Assembly (NCBI GenBank): GCA_949317995.1
Contig: OX439045.1
Coordinates: forward strand, 3,062,174 to 3,126,173
Reading direction: 5' to 3'
DNA length: 64,000 bases
Origin: Acholoe squamosa
Lineage: Eukaryota > Annelida > Polychaeta > Phyllodocida > Polynoidae
Within the stretch, counting starts at the first letter, position 1. Each line of letters begins with the position of its first letter. The notes below the pieces were generated by a model, which was not told the origin of the DNA, searched no databases, and worked only from the letters and a program-made list of their open reading frames with translations. Both the position numbers and the translations under genes were made by a program. This document shows positions 54,891 through 64,000 of this stretch, piece after piece.

Positions 54891-55850
54891 AGCTCACACA
54901 TACCTTGAATGGGCACGTTCTCCGTTGGCTACTATAGTTCAAAGCCGCATATTCGAGCTACCCACACTCGGTAGAACTTTGATGGTACCGGATCATCTGT
55001 ACTCAACCTCATCCAGTCCTCATCATCACTTTCATCATGACGATTCCTGGCAGGCGGGATCCAGTATGAGTCAGCATATCGTTCACAATGGCCAAAGAAC
55101 CTCGGGGTGAATCTCTTAAAGCAAGACCTGGTGTTAGACCAGATCTCCTTCTGTTCTCTCGTTGTAGCGTCCTCGAGGGGCTCATCATTCTGATGGATAT
55201 GCCACCTTTCCCGCCGTGGCAAAAACTAGTACTACATCAAGCTACACCCGCTGTAGTTCGAGAATTTTTCTCTCCGTTTGGTCGTTGCGTTGGTGGGTAC
55301 CTGCACTATTCATATCATCGGGAGTTCAACAGAAATACATGCAGTATCGTACGTGCATGCCAGCTTAGCTGTGTGTCACTCATGGGAACCATGAATGGGG
55401 TACTTCGGTGCATCTGGCCCTACTTCGAGTCAGTTTCACAGTATCTCAACTTTCAAAAACAATTAACATTACACAATACAGGACATATACACTCATTGTG
55501 TACCAGGACTAAAGTGACGGCAGACCTAATGGCAAATTGTGGGCTGGGTCTCTCTCCTACGCGATATTTCTTTTTCAGCCCAGGAGTTCGAGGTGGTTTA
55601 TCAGAGGATACCAGCGTTCTCTTCCTACCTCAACTCCTGTGTCCTGACGAGACATTTTCCTTGTGAACGGATTCTAGATTCACATCAATTCTCCTAGCCT
55701 TTTTCGGTGCAGTCTTCTTAGACTTCTTTTTACTCATTTTCTTTGTTCCAGGCGGTGTCCTCAAACACCTCAAAAGATCTCATCTTTTTCTCTGTTCCAT
55801 TTTTCTGTCAGTTCTTTGAACTCGGCGTTGGCTGCCTCCCTGCCTCTCCA
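54891..55850 (-). other. Extra 0.75 kb in element 2 between integrase and third ORF
   Basis: Element 1 has about 0.2 kb between the matching points and element 2 nearly 1 kb. The stretch holds an acidic minus-strand frame (54,932-55,222, with ARNRHDESDDEDW) and an antisense frame. No terminal repeats were found, so its origin is open. Confidence 0.45.
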
Positions 55851-58800
55851 ACGTCATAATCTGCACACGTTCGATTTATTGTTTCTACCAGTTGGTAGAC
55901 TCAATATGTTAACGGTGGACTCGGAAATAATCTTCGTCACCACTTGGGGACCATCCCACCCCAAGACCAATTTCTTAGAAGATAGGGGTTCGTGAATTCA
56001 AAATACCCTACCAGCAACATTGAAATGTTGGTCTATATGGGTTGGTTCGAGTTTTACATATTGCCAAATAATGACACATTTCTTTCCATAAATTCAACTC
56101 AAATTCTCTCCCTTGATCGCTGTGCATCATCAGGGGTGCGCCCAAGTGTAGGACCCATCCTTTGACAAATGCACTAGCGCAAGTGGCAGCTTTGTGGTTA
56201 GGCAGTGGGAATACACGAGTATACTTCGTGTAATAATCTGAAACTACCATCATGCAAGGCGTGGGTTCGAGTCTGCTTATGATGTCAATGGCTATCCGGG
56301 CGAATCTTACCCCGAACAGTTCTTGCATCAACGGCATTTTACCCATACCTGGCCCGGGCTTATTCTTGCCGCATTCAGGGCAAGTCATAACCCATCTGGT
56401 GATATCACTGCTAATTCCAGGCCAGTAATAGCATCTCGCGAGGCGTTCAAGCAACCTCTTCTTCCCGAAATGTCCACCATGAGGCCATGACAGAAGTACA
56501 TGATGTCGCATCTCATTGCCATAAGGATCACTATCTGCAGAATCTTGTCCTTGGTAGGACAAAGCAACCTGTCTATTATCTCCAGCTCGGTCCACTGAGC
56601 TAGAAACTTATGGGTTTCTTGATTGTCAATAGAGATGGCTGGCCTTTCTGGCCTCTTACCACACTTAAGTAGTTGAATTTATTTCAGGGTCACTCTGTTG
56701 GAACTGTTGGATGGTCTCCGGGGACCATTCAACACAGAGATCCGGCAATGGTTCGATCCTCCAAGTTTTACCTCGGGTTCGAACCCCCGCCAACACAGCG
56801 TTGTGTGCCCCACAATCATCACAATCAGCTTTCTGACACTTTCGTATCGGTCTTCTGGACAGGGGGTCGGCGTTTACATGCTTCGACCCTGCTCGGTGTT
56901 GGATTTGACTGTGTTCCAAACCAAACTCAGATAAATGAGCTTACCAGCACCCAATCATCCTTTCCGCGTCCTTGAAGTTCAGGAGCCACTTCAAAGATGA
57001 GTGGTCTGTTCTCAACGTAAAGTCGGAACCCCATAGAAAGTTTTTAGTATACACCACCACAGCCAATAACTCACGTTTGGTGGTGCAGTAGTTTCTCTGC
57101 GCTTTATTCAAAGTATTGCTCGCAAAGGCAAGAGGAACTTCTACTCCGCCTTGGACCTGAGTCAGGGCCTCCCCTATGCCTTCATTGCTGGCATCTGTAT
57201 CAAGGATGAAATGCCCATCCGAAGTTGGGTATTTCAACACTGGCGTATTCGCAAACAAGTCTTTTATAGCTTGAAAAGACTTGTCTTGCTCGTCACCCCA
57301 TGGGAAACGTTCTTTAACCCGTCCGGGAGTCCAATGCGCAAGTATTTGCAAAGGATAGCTCACTCTGGAGTAGTTTTGGGATAAAGTCTCTATAGTACGA
57401 GCAGAATCCCATGAAAGAACGTATCTCCCTGGCATTCTCAGGCTTAGCCAATTCTGAAACTGATTGAAGTTTCTTGGGGTCGGCAAGGATGCCGTCAGCT
57501 GTTATTATTCTACCTAAGTAGGTAATGGATGTTTTGAATAAATTGTACTTCTTAGGTTTAAGCTTCAATCCATTGGCTTGAATTCGTTTCAAGACCAATT
57601 CGAGATTGTTAGCACAGTCCTCAAACGTTTTTCCAAACATGACAACGTCGTCAAGATACACCAGGCAAAGTTCCCATAATAGGTCGTTTAACATGGTTTC
57701 CATCATGGCTTCGAACGTAGCCGGCATATTGCATAACCCAAACGGTAATACATTATACTGGAACAATCCCATATGGCTCGAAAAAGCTGTCTTTTCCATA
57801 TCTTCATTCCAATCTGCCAATTACTGCAAGTCCAGAGTGCAAAAATACTTGTTCCCCCCAAGGGAGTCCAAAGTCTCATCAATTTGAGGTAAAGGATAAG
57901 AATTCTTCTTAGTTACCCCATTGAGTTTTTGGTAGTCCACACAGAACCTTATGGTTCCATCTTTCTTCTTAGTCATACAAACTGGACTAGACCAAGGGCT
58001 AGTACTAGGTACAATAACCCCCTGCTTCAATTGGTTAAGAATCTGCTTTTCCGCTTCGAGTTTCTTTTTCAGAGGTAGCCTCCAATACAGAATCTTAAAG
58101 GGTTGAGCATCCCCTGTGTCAATGCTGTGTAGAACTTTATCAGTTCTACCCACTGGACCTCCATCCTCGCCAAAGGCGGGGGAGTAGGTTGTTAACAGGT
58201 TTCGAAGCCTTCTTTTCTCATCAGCATTGGTCAACGAGGAATCGTCAACCAGCTTGTCAAGTTCATTTGTCAGTTTCCTCACCGACTTTGGGTTAACCTC
58301 ACTTTCAAAGTGGACTTCGGATGTACACTCAGCAAAGGACATTTGCCTCACATGCTCATCCTTATGCAGATAAATAAGATCGTGACCTCGGTTGGTCATG
58401 GGAATGACCGCCCAAGCTCCATTGCCAACAAGGGTGTCTACAGATTCCAATCTTAGAGAACTCAACCTTTCCAGGTTGGGTTCTAACACCGCGTTGGCCC
58501 CCCTGAACTTAGAGTTCGAGGAACACAATACGTCGCACATAGTTCCCGGAGGAATCTTCACAGTCTGTACCATGGTCGCTACAGAGGACACGTGTCTTAA
58601 TACACAACGGATTTCGCAGTTGTATGGATGCCTAATCTTCAACAACCCATGGCAGGGATCCAACACCGCGCCATACAGACTAGCGAAATCCAGTCCGATT
58701 ATCCCATCATCACTTATTTTGGCAATGGTGGGGCACATGATGAAGTCATGTCCGCCCATTCCGTTCTGTATGAAGGTTTTACCAAAAGTCTGCATCCGCC

Positions 58801-59003
58801 TACCGTCTGCCGTGCAAGCATTTACACCCACAGGGAGTGCATCAGGCTTGCCCGACATCAGTTCGAAAATCTTCTTGGAGATACACGAATGGCTGTCACC
58901 AGTATCTATCAAGAATTCCCCGACCTGTTTCACTGATACAGTGACGTACCATCTTTTCCCTCCCAATGGGGAAGGATTCCCAGCAAATCGAACCTGCTCC
59001 TCC
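55851..59003 (-). pseudogene. pol: pol of element 2: protease to integrase, decayed
   Basis: Going down the minus strand: protease with DTGDSHSCI near 58,900 (DTGA is DTGD here), RT with FCVDYQKLN and YLDDVVMFGK near 57,660, RNase H with LDTDASNEG near 57,200, an H-H-C-C integrase domain (GGHFGKK, CPECGKNKPG) near 56,450, and integrase catalytic Asp near 56,290 and 56,110. Breaks include an in-frame TAA at 57,821, a frameshift near 57,380, a frame break at about 56,930 and more near 56,600. Right after NPYRP (about 56,025) some 0.36 kb is missing compared with element 1, including the catalytic Glu. The integrase C-terminal part resumes at 56,020-55,860. Not functional. Confidence 0.9.
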
Positions 59004-60374
59004 TGTACGATGGTGTAAGAGAAATCCATAATGGATAATGATGTGTGACCAGCGGTGCAGACAATGATAGGATATGTAAAGTAATTTAATAGAGAGGCGA
59101 AGAAAAAGGCAGTAAGACAAGACAAAGTGAGTAATGTTTATTGACAAACAAAATGAGTTGATGGCGTGTTCCACAGGAATTAAGGTATAAATTGTGATGT
59201 TCAGGTCCATAATGAGATTTGAGGTGGAAGGCTTGATGGCTCCAGTCGAGAGATGAAGGAGATAAACTTCCGAAATCCCATCTGAAAATGAAAGAGATAA
59301 TTAGTTTAGGACCAGTAGAACTGGAGGGATTAATGATGAATAATGGGAAGAAGAATATTAGATTAGGACATAACTACTTTACAAAGTTGAGTAATAAAAA
59401 GGGAAATAAATGAGATGGTGATGTCATGAGACAAATACATGTCTCTGCGCAGGTGCGCCGAGATAACAATAATACTCGAATAACATATTTGTAGAATTCA
59501 GAGTGGGAGACGGAGAGTTCTTTCAGAGGGAGCATGGAGACAGCATTGGAAGTTGGGCACTCATATCTAAGCTAACTGTTAACAGCTAGATACCATTAGA
59601 TTACAACAGGGAGTAGCCTACACATGTTAAGGAAAGGAGCATTATAGTAGTGGAGATTCAACATGCACTTCTGGTGTTAACATCCTCACCTTTCACAAGC
59701 TGGGTAGATCTAGAAGTTACTCAGACATAAGCATTCGGAATTTATAGCAACACTGCCTGGGAATGATAGGGTTTCAACTTATGATCTTAATAGAAAATGG
59801 AGATAAAAATTAATAGCAGTAATTAACATTGACGGACTCCAGGCCTGGGAAGAGCCTCTCCCTCTCCATGCAGGGATCCTCCCTGTGTGGACTTAGGATC
59901 CACATTAAAGTTGGACTATCATAACAACAATTAAGACCCTCCATGTGAGTACACTGCATTGCTTAATTAGGAGTTGAATTGGGCCAAACTTGCCTGCTGC
60001 CTTGCCTACTGTATGATAATATGTGATCTTAGTAAGTGGGAGTTATCGCTGGTGAGCCTTAATATGAAGAGGATATGAGGATATGACGGAGTGTTGATCA
60101 TCAAAAAGTGCCGGAGTATTTGATGAACTATTGTACCCTTGTTGTGCTTGATGTGTTAGTAGCCGAGGAGAGGAATCAATAAAAGTCTTCACTGGTTTTA
60201 TTTGAGTAGGATCACTGCACGGCTTGATATGTGTACAGGGCTGAGGTAGTGGCACACTCTACCATTTATAAGGAGCTAGCTCAAACCCCAAAATGCACTT
60301 TAGTACATCTATATGCAGCTATTAAAAAGCAAGGTCAAAATAACATCAAATTAATAGAGTAAACACACAGTACA
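59004..60374 (-). mobile_element. Nested solo-LTR-like insertion inside pol of element 2
   Basis: 1,371 bp interrupt the pol frame between matching parts of the protease upstream region. The minus strand starts TGTACTGTG and ends ATCGTACA (TG...CA, with TGTAC/GTACA inverted ends). The 4-bp duplication CTCC (plus strand) is at 59,000-59,003 and 60,375-60,378. It contains a TATAAAT box and two AATAAA signals and no coding region. This fits a solo LTR of an unrelated LTR element. Homologous recombination between two LTRs would leave exactly this. Confidence 0.75.
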
Positions 60375-60378
60375 CTCC

Positions 60379-60692
60379 GAGTCACCAAGCTCCCATCCAA
60401 AGTCTTTCAAAAAGGCTACACATGGATGGTCTGGGGGAAGGTGTGTCGCACTCACCTGGGCCAGCTCTCTGACCTACCCTTCCTCGTCTTTGATGCAGGA
60501 TTCCTCCCTCCGGCTTTGGATCCCCTGACCCGCCATCACATCAAAGCTCCTGGCCCCGACTGGAGTGAGAGGATCCTTCTCACTTACCAGACTCCCAGGA
60601 GAAATTGGCTCGTTGGGTAGTTCGATCTTGCCATTTCCGGTATTTTTGCAGTTCCATTCAGGGATCACATCGGTTGCCCTTAATGTGACCCC
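60379..60692 (-). pseudogene. pol: Start of pol of element 2, upstream of the nested insertion
   Basis: It aligns with the first 80 or so codons of pol in element 1: MIPEWNCKNTGNGKIEL, a frame break, then RELAQVSATHLPPDHPCVAF against the matching ELARVGCAQFPPGHPCLKF. A TAG interrupts it near 60,474. It continues after the nested insertion at 59,003. Confidence 0.65.
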
Positions 60693-60696
60693 CTCT

Positions 60697-63240
60697 AGTT
60701 ATCCTCATTCCCTGCTTTGCCCTCACCTTCCTGGACAGCCGTAACACAGACGAATATGGGCTTAGGGCAGTACATTCGTGGGCGTAGTGGCCCATTTCCT
60801 ATAGCATCTTAACCGAGACCGGTCCACCCTCTGACGAGGCCGTCTCATGGTCATAGCTTCGGTAAATGTTTTGATCATCTCTTCCATCATTTTGGTAACA
60901 TCCATCTGCGCCGGAGTGGCAACAGAAGTAGTAGTGTTGGATGTTGTCGGAGTAGGTAGCGAAGAGGACCTCAGACCTCGAGAGTTTGTTCCCTCTATGG
61001 GAGTGGGCTCAGCCTTAGGTCTGATGTCCCAAGTCTTTTTACTGAACATTCGTCGAGGTATATACTTCCTCTTCATGTCTCGTTTCACTTGGACAGCAGA
61101 GATGCTTCCATCTTCCTCTTCAATCTTGATCACCTTGATATTGGAGTCACCCCCATCAGCCTGATGCATGGAGGAGACCGGAGCTGTCGAGGCCATTGCA
61201 GTGGCAGCTGCCTTCATGGGGACTTTACCTGCCATCAAGGTTCGAACTTTATTAAAGTCATCTATTCCTTCAAAGAGGTCGGTCAGCCCCGCATTCTTCT
61301 CTTTCCAAGCGGCTAGGGCGGCCTGCTGCTGTTCCTCATCCCTGAGTCCTTGTATGAACTGAGGTAGTAGGTCGTTAATGAAGTATTCCTTATTCAGACC
61401 AACATTGGGAGGGACCTTATGTAAAAAAGTCTGCAGTTCAAATCCGAAAGCCTTAAAGTCTCATTAGGCTTTTGGGTCTGTTTCTTGAAAACCATCATAG
61501 GGTCCTCCGTCACCAAGTTGTACAGAAGTACACTCGCGAATTCTACTAAATCGGTGAATGTGCCATGTTCATTGTAAACTTCATTCCATTTGACCACTGC
61601 TATCTTCCCTGGTCTGGCCTTCAAACATCTGACCAGGTGTGGCAGTGCTTCTTCGGGGGACCATGCGTTACAGAGCATGTCGTCGGTAAAGTTTGAAAAC
61701 CATTCCTTCCACGTCGCAGTCCCGTCATAGGACTTAGGAATGATGGCAACTCTTCGAGCAGCGTTGCTGGTACGTACCAGCTTATCCACTTGGCTAACTC
61801 TCCAATCCCGAATCGTTTCTTCATTGTGAGCACACCTGGAAGTGTTCTAAGATCGATTCAGTAAGTTATCGAGGGTGGCCGTAGATCGCCTCCTGTTTCC
61901 AGAAGATCCTCCAGCAGCACCTGTCGCTCCACCGTTGGGCCTCGGAGCTCCTCCGGCGTTACCCGAAGTTCCTCCTGTGGCACCTTGGCTCTGATCATTA
62001 CCTGCTCCTAGATCTTGAGGGGAGGAGTCGTCTTCATACGAGATGTCGAAAGATCAGTCCTCATTGGTATAAACTACATCCGAACCCTGATAGGATCCAC
62101 CATTCTCATCAGTGTAGGTTCCTAAAGGAACATCTCCGACACTTAATCTCAATTTCTTATCTCCAACCCCATCAGATTTATGTCCAGGTTGATAGATGCC
62201 GTCACTGGTAACGTTCACCCTTGCATTATCATTGATGAATGGGTCGTAGTCTGGTAATCTTGGTCTCACCAGGGCTTTCACAGGTGTTGAAGTTGTCATT
62301 GGTGCCATGCCTTTGACAAACGTTTGATTGGAAGGTATTACATTCTGTTCCTCGAATTCATCTTAATATGAATCATCTGCGATGTCACAACAGGTAGTTG
62401 GAGTGGTATCAGTATGAAAAGAATTTTCCTCATCATCGATATGGAAATTATCATTGTTCGAAATGTCGTCAGTTGTTAGTTGATGTGTTGTGGTCTTCTT
62501 CGGTGGTGGCACTGTAGTCTCCAAACCTGTTACATAACAGTCTAGAGCATTCTTTTTCTTTGTTAGCTGAGCTATCTGTAGGCACAGTTCTTGCTGGTGG
62601 GTTAACAAGTCTTCATTGTTATCCTTTATTTCCAGCATTAATTGCTCGTTGTCTTCAATCATTGCATTTCAGATCTGTACTAACTTTTCATTTTCAGTTT
62701 TCCAAAAGATCGATGTTTTCTCGGATTCTACTTTCTTCGATTAACAATTGGTTGCGCTTATCTTCTTGATCAGCCTCCCATTGTTGGTTATCTTTTGGAT
62801 AACTAGATGCTCCTTTTCCAGAGATCTGTTTCTTATTTTTTACATTCTGTTCAAGGTTGTTTAGAGTAAAAAATAGAATCTTTTGTTCGTTTTCGTATTT
62901 CTCGCATTGTTTTTCAAGATTTCGTAGGCGCAATACTTTGCATTCAAAATTTTCCCACTTCTTTTGTTGATCGCGTCTCATCATCTCATCTTAGTTGATA
63001 GCTTGCTGTCGCAAGTACTCTTTTGCAGTCAATCCTTGGCCTTGGCTTCCACCTACATCAAATATAGATATACTTAAGCCTTCAAGTGACTTCCTATCTG
63101 TGATCGGTGTAGCTGAAGCAGTACTAGTGGTAGTAGCTACATGTCTTCCAAGCGAAGTGTTCATCATCATGATGGGACTTCGAGTTCTTGGATCCAAAGT
63201 GGTCTGTTGTGCCTGGGTAATTGTCAACTTAGGAGTTTGA
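60697..63240 (-). pseudogene. gag: gag of element 2, decayed
   Basis: Minus-strand pieces follow the gag order of element 1. N-terminal part at 63,227-62,991, with an in-frame TAA. Coiled coil at 62,984-62,694 and 62,662-62,480. Linker at 62,308-62,054. Capsid region at 61,789-61,394 (ATWKEWFSNFTDDMLCN, LPHLVRCLKARPGK), matching the element 1 capsid. Basic C-terminal part at 61,238-60,762. The zinc knuckle near 60,780-60,815 is split between two frames (RLRCYR, then MGHYAHEC). At least four frame breaks. No function expected. Confidence 0.85.
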
Positions 63241-63460
63241 AATACGTTTTCTGTTAGGGAATCAGTGAACGTTGTTTAGCCATCTTCGATTTTCGATAGT
63301 AAGGCTTCAGCTTGTATCTACTGTAAATGGTGGCGCCTTCGCTTCAGAACCTAAGTTGCTGAAGTCAGATTGAGTGGAGTCACCACTGTTGAACCCCAAG
63401 TCTCCTTGGGTCGCTCCGTCATGGTTCAGTTCGACCTCCAGGGTCGCGCACTAAAACCAA

Positions 63461-63478
63461 GACTGGTCATGGCACCAG
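63461..63478 (-). other. Primer-binding site of element 2
   Basis: TGGTGCCATGACCAGTC on the minus strand next to the 5' LTR, one base different from element 1 over the first 15 bases. Confidence 0.8.
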
Positions 63479-63845
63479 TGTAATGGTTCGAGATTTTACA
63501 TAACTTCGATCTAGTTCAAGAGATGTCAATATCAAGCAAAACCAGACGAGTTAGCTCGGGTTAGTGCAACCGGTACACGTTAATTTGGAGTTTCATATGT
63601 TCGGAGTGGTGCTATGGGTATAGGTCGGTTCTATTCAGGTGTTGTCCTGGCTGCAGCCAGAAACCAACTGAGCTCCCTATGCGGTCCCAGGTAGGGACTG
63701 GAGCAGTGAAGACTAGTGCTGTGACCACCCCATAGTGGCCAGAGATCGAAGCGACCTCTGGTCCTACCGGTGGTAACAGCACCGATCAACCTGCCCTCGC
63801 GAATAGGGAACAAACACTATATACAACGCTCCATGAGCCCCTATA
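63479..63845 (-). repeat. 5' LTR of element 2
   Basis: 367 bp. On the minus strand it starts TATAGGGGCTC, where the partner LTR has TGTAGGGG, and ends ATTACA. The changed TG suggests decay after insertion. Confidence 0.88.
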
Positions 63846-64000
63846 TGTGCATAACAGGTGTCAGCTGAACTTATCTGCTCTTCTCACTTGATGATATCGT
63901 AAGTGGATAAGGGGTTACGAGGGGGTAAGCTGATATGTTATTGAGACTTGGGGTGTAAGTGGTGTTCTGAGGAGGGAATGGTGTTGTGGGATAAAAAAAA
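63846..64000. other. Right flank of element 2
   Basis: Short unique sequence to the end of the window, with no gene. Confidence 0.4.

Larger units (their letters stand above)
51909..63845 (-). mobile_element. Ty3/Gypsy LTR retrotransposon, element 2 (older, nested insertion)
   Basis: It runs on the minus strand: 5' LTR at 63,479-63,845, primer site, gag, pol, third ORF, polypurine tract and 3' LTR at 51,909-52,279. The order is the same as in element 1 and the coding parts are similar throughout. About 36 substitutions and one 4-bp indel separate the LTRs by eye, close to 10%. A target duplication of CACA (element strand) fits only if one CA was lost at the 3' end, so it is uncertain. All three genes are broken. 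Confidence 0.93.

Noticed and set aside
55088-55666. Plus-strand open frame of 192 codons in element 2
   Set aside because: Antisense to the element, no recognisable domain, and composition follows the minus-strand sequence.
58392-59018. Plus-strand open frame of 208 codons opposite element 2 pol
   Set aside because: Antisense shadow of the protease region, running across the nested-insertion boundary.
59033-59125. Hydrophobic N-terminal extension (MSCLTAFFFASLL) apparently fused to element 2 pol
   Set aside because: It is translated from the nested solo-LTR-like insertion, not from pol.

Overview
The window looks like a gene-poor stretch of an invertebrate animal genome. Three split host-type genes or gene parts are visible, and most of the rest is transposable elements and repeats. 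The opsin, a secreted sushi (CCP) protein, GT-AG introns, TATA boxes, polyadenylation signals, Ty3/Gypsy and LINE elements and many MITEs all fit a metazoan. A marine deuterostome such as a lancelet is my best guess, but no single feature proves it.

Left end (1-13,231). The last two exons of an opsin lie at 57-1249 (+). After them comes a patchwork: a 37-bp minisatellite, foldback MITEs, a decayed LINE on the minus strand cut by a foldback MITE, a pair of inverted repeats, compound AT/AC microsatellites, a SINE-like unit with tRNA-like heads, and a 232-bp tandem array whose units carry an 18-bp perfect palindrome.

13,232-23,837 (+). A nearly complete Ty3/Gypsy element has 415-bp LTRs about 1.4% different by eye, a 4-bp target duplication (TGAG), a primer site and a polypurine tract. 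It carries gag (one frameshift), pol (one stop made by a 6-bp duplication inside integrase) and an intact third ORF that is not an envelope gene.

23,838-36,900 (+). Three same-strand multi-exon genes follow: an unrecognised TATA-driven gene, a Merlin/IS1595-type transposase gene with a long Ser-rich tail and several disablements, and a zinc-finger/AT-hook gene behind an E2F/CCAAT-type promoter. They may belong to one large mobile unit, but that is inference.

39,300-44,600 (-). A secreted protein gene has a signal-peptide exon and three sushi-type exons, all joined in phase 1, behind a TATA box. More repeats follow to 51.5 kb, with a 219-bp TA-flanked MITE and a decayed gag-like ORF.

51,909-63,845 (-). 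A second, older Gypsy element has LTRs about 10% different by eye. It has the same architecture, including a homologue of the third ORF, and is wrecked by stops, frameshifts, an integrase deletion and a nested 1.37-kb solo-LTR-like insertion with its own 4-bp target duplication. The shared third ORF in two diverged elements is the most interesting signal in the window.
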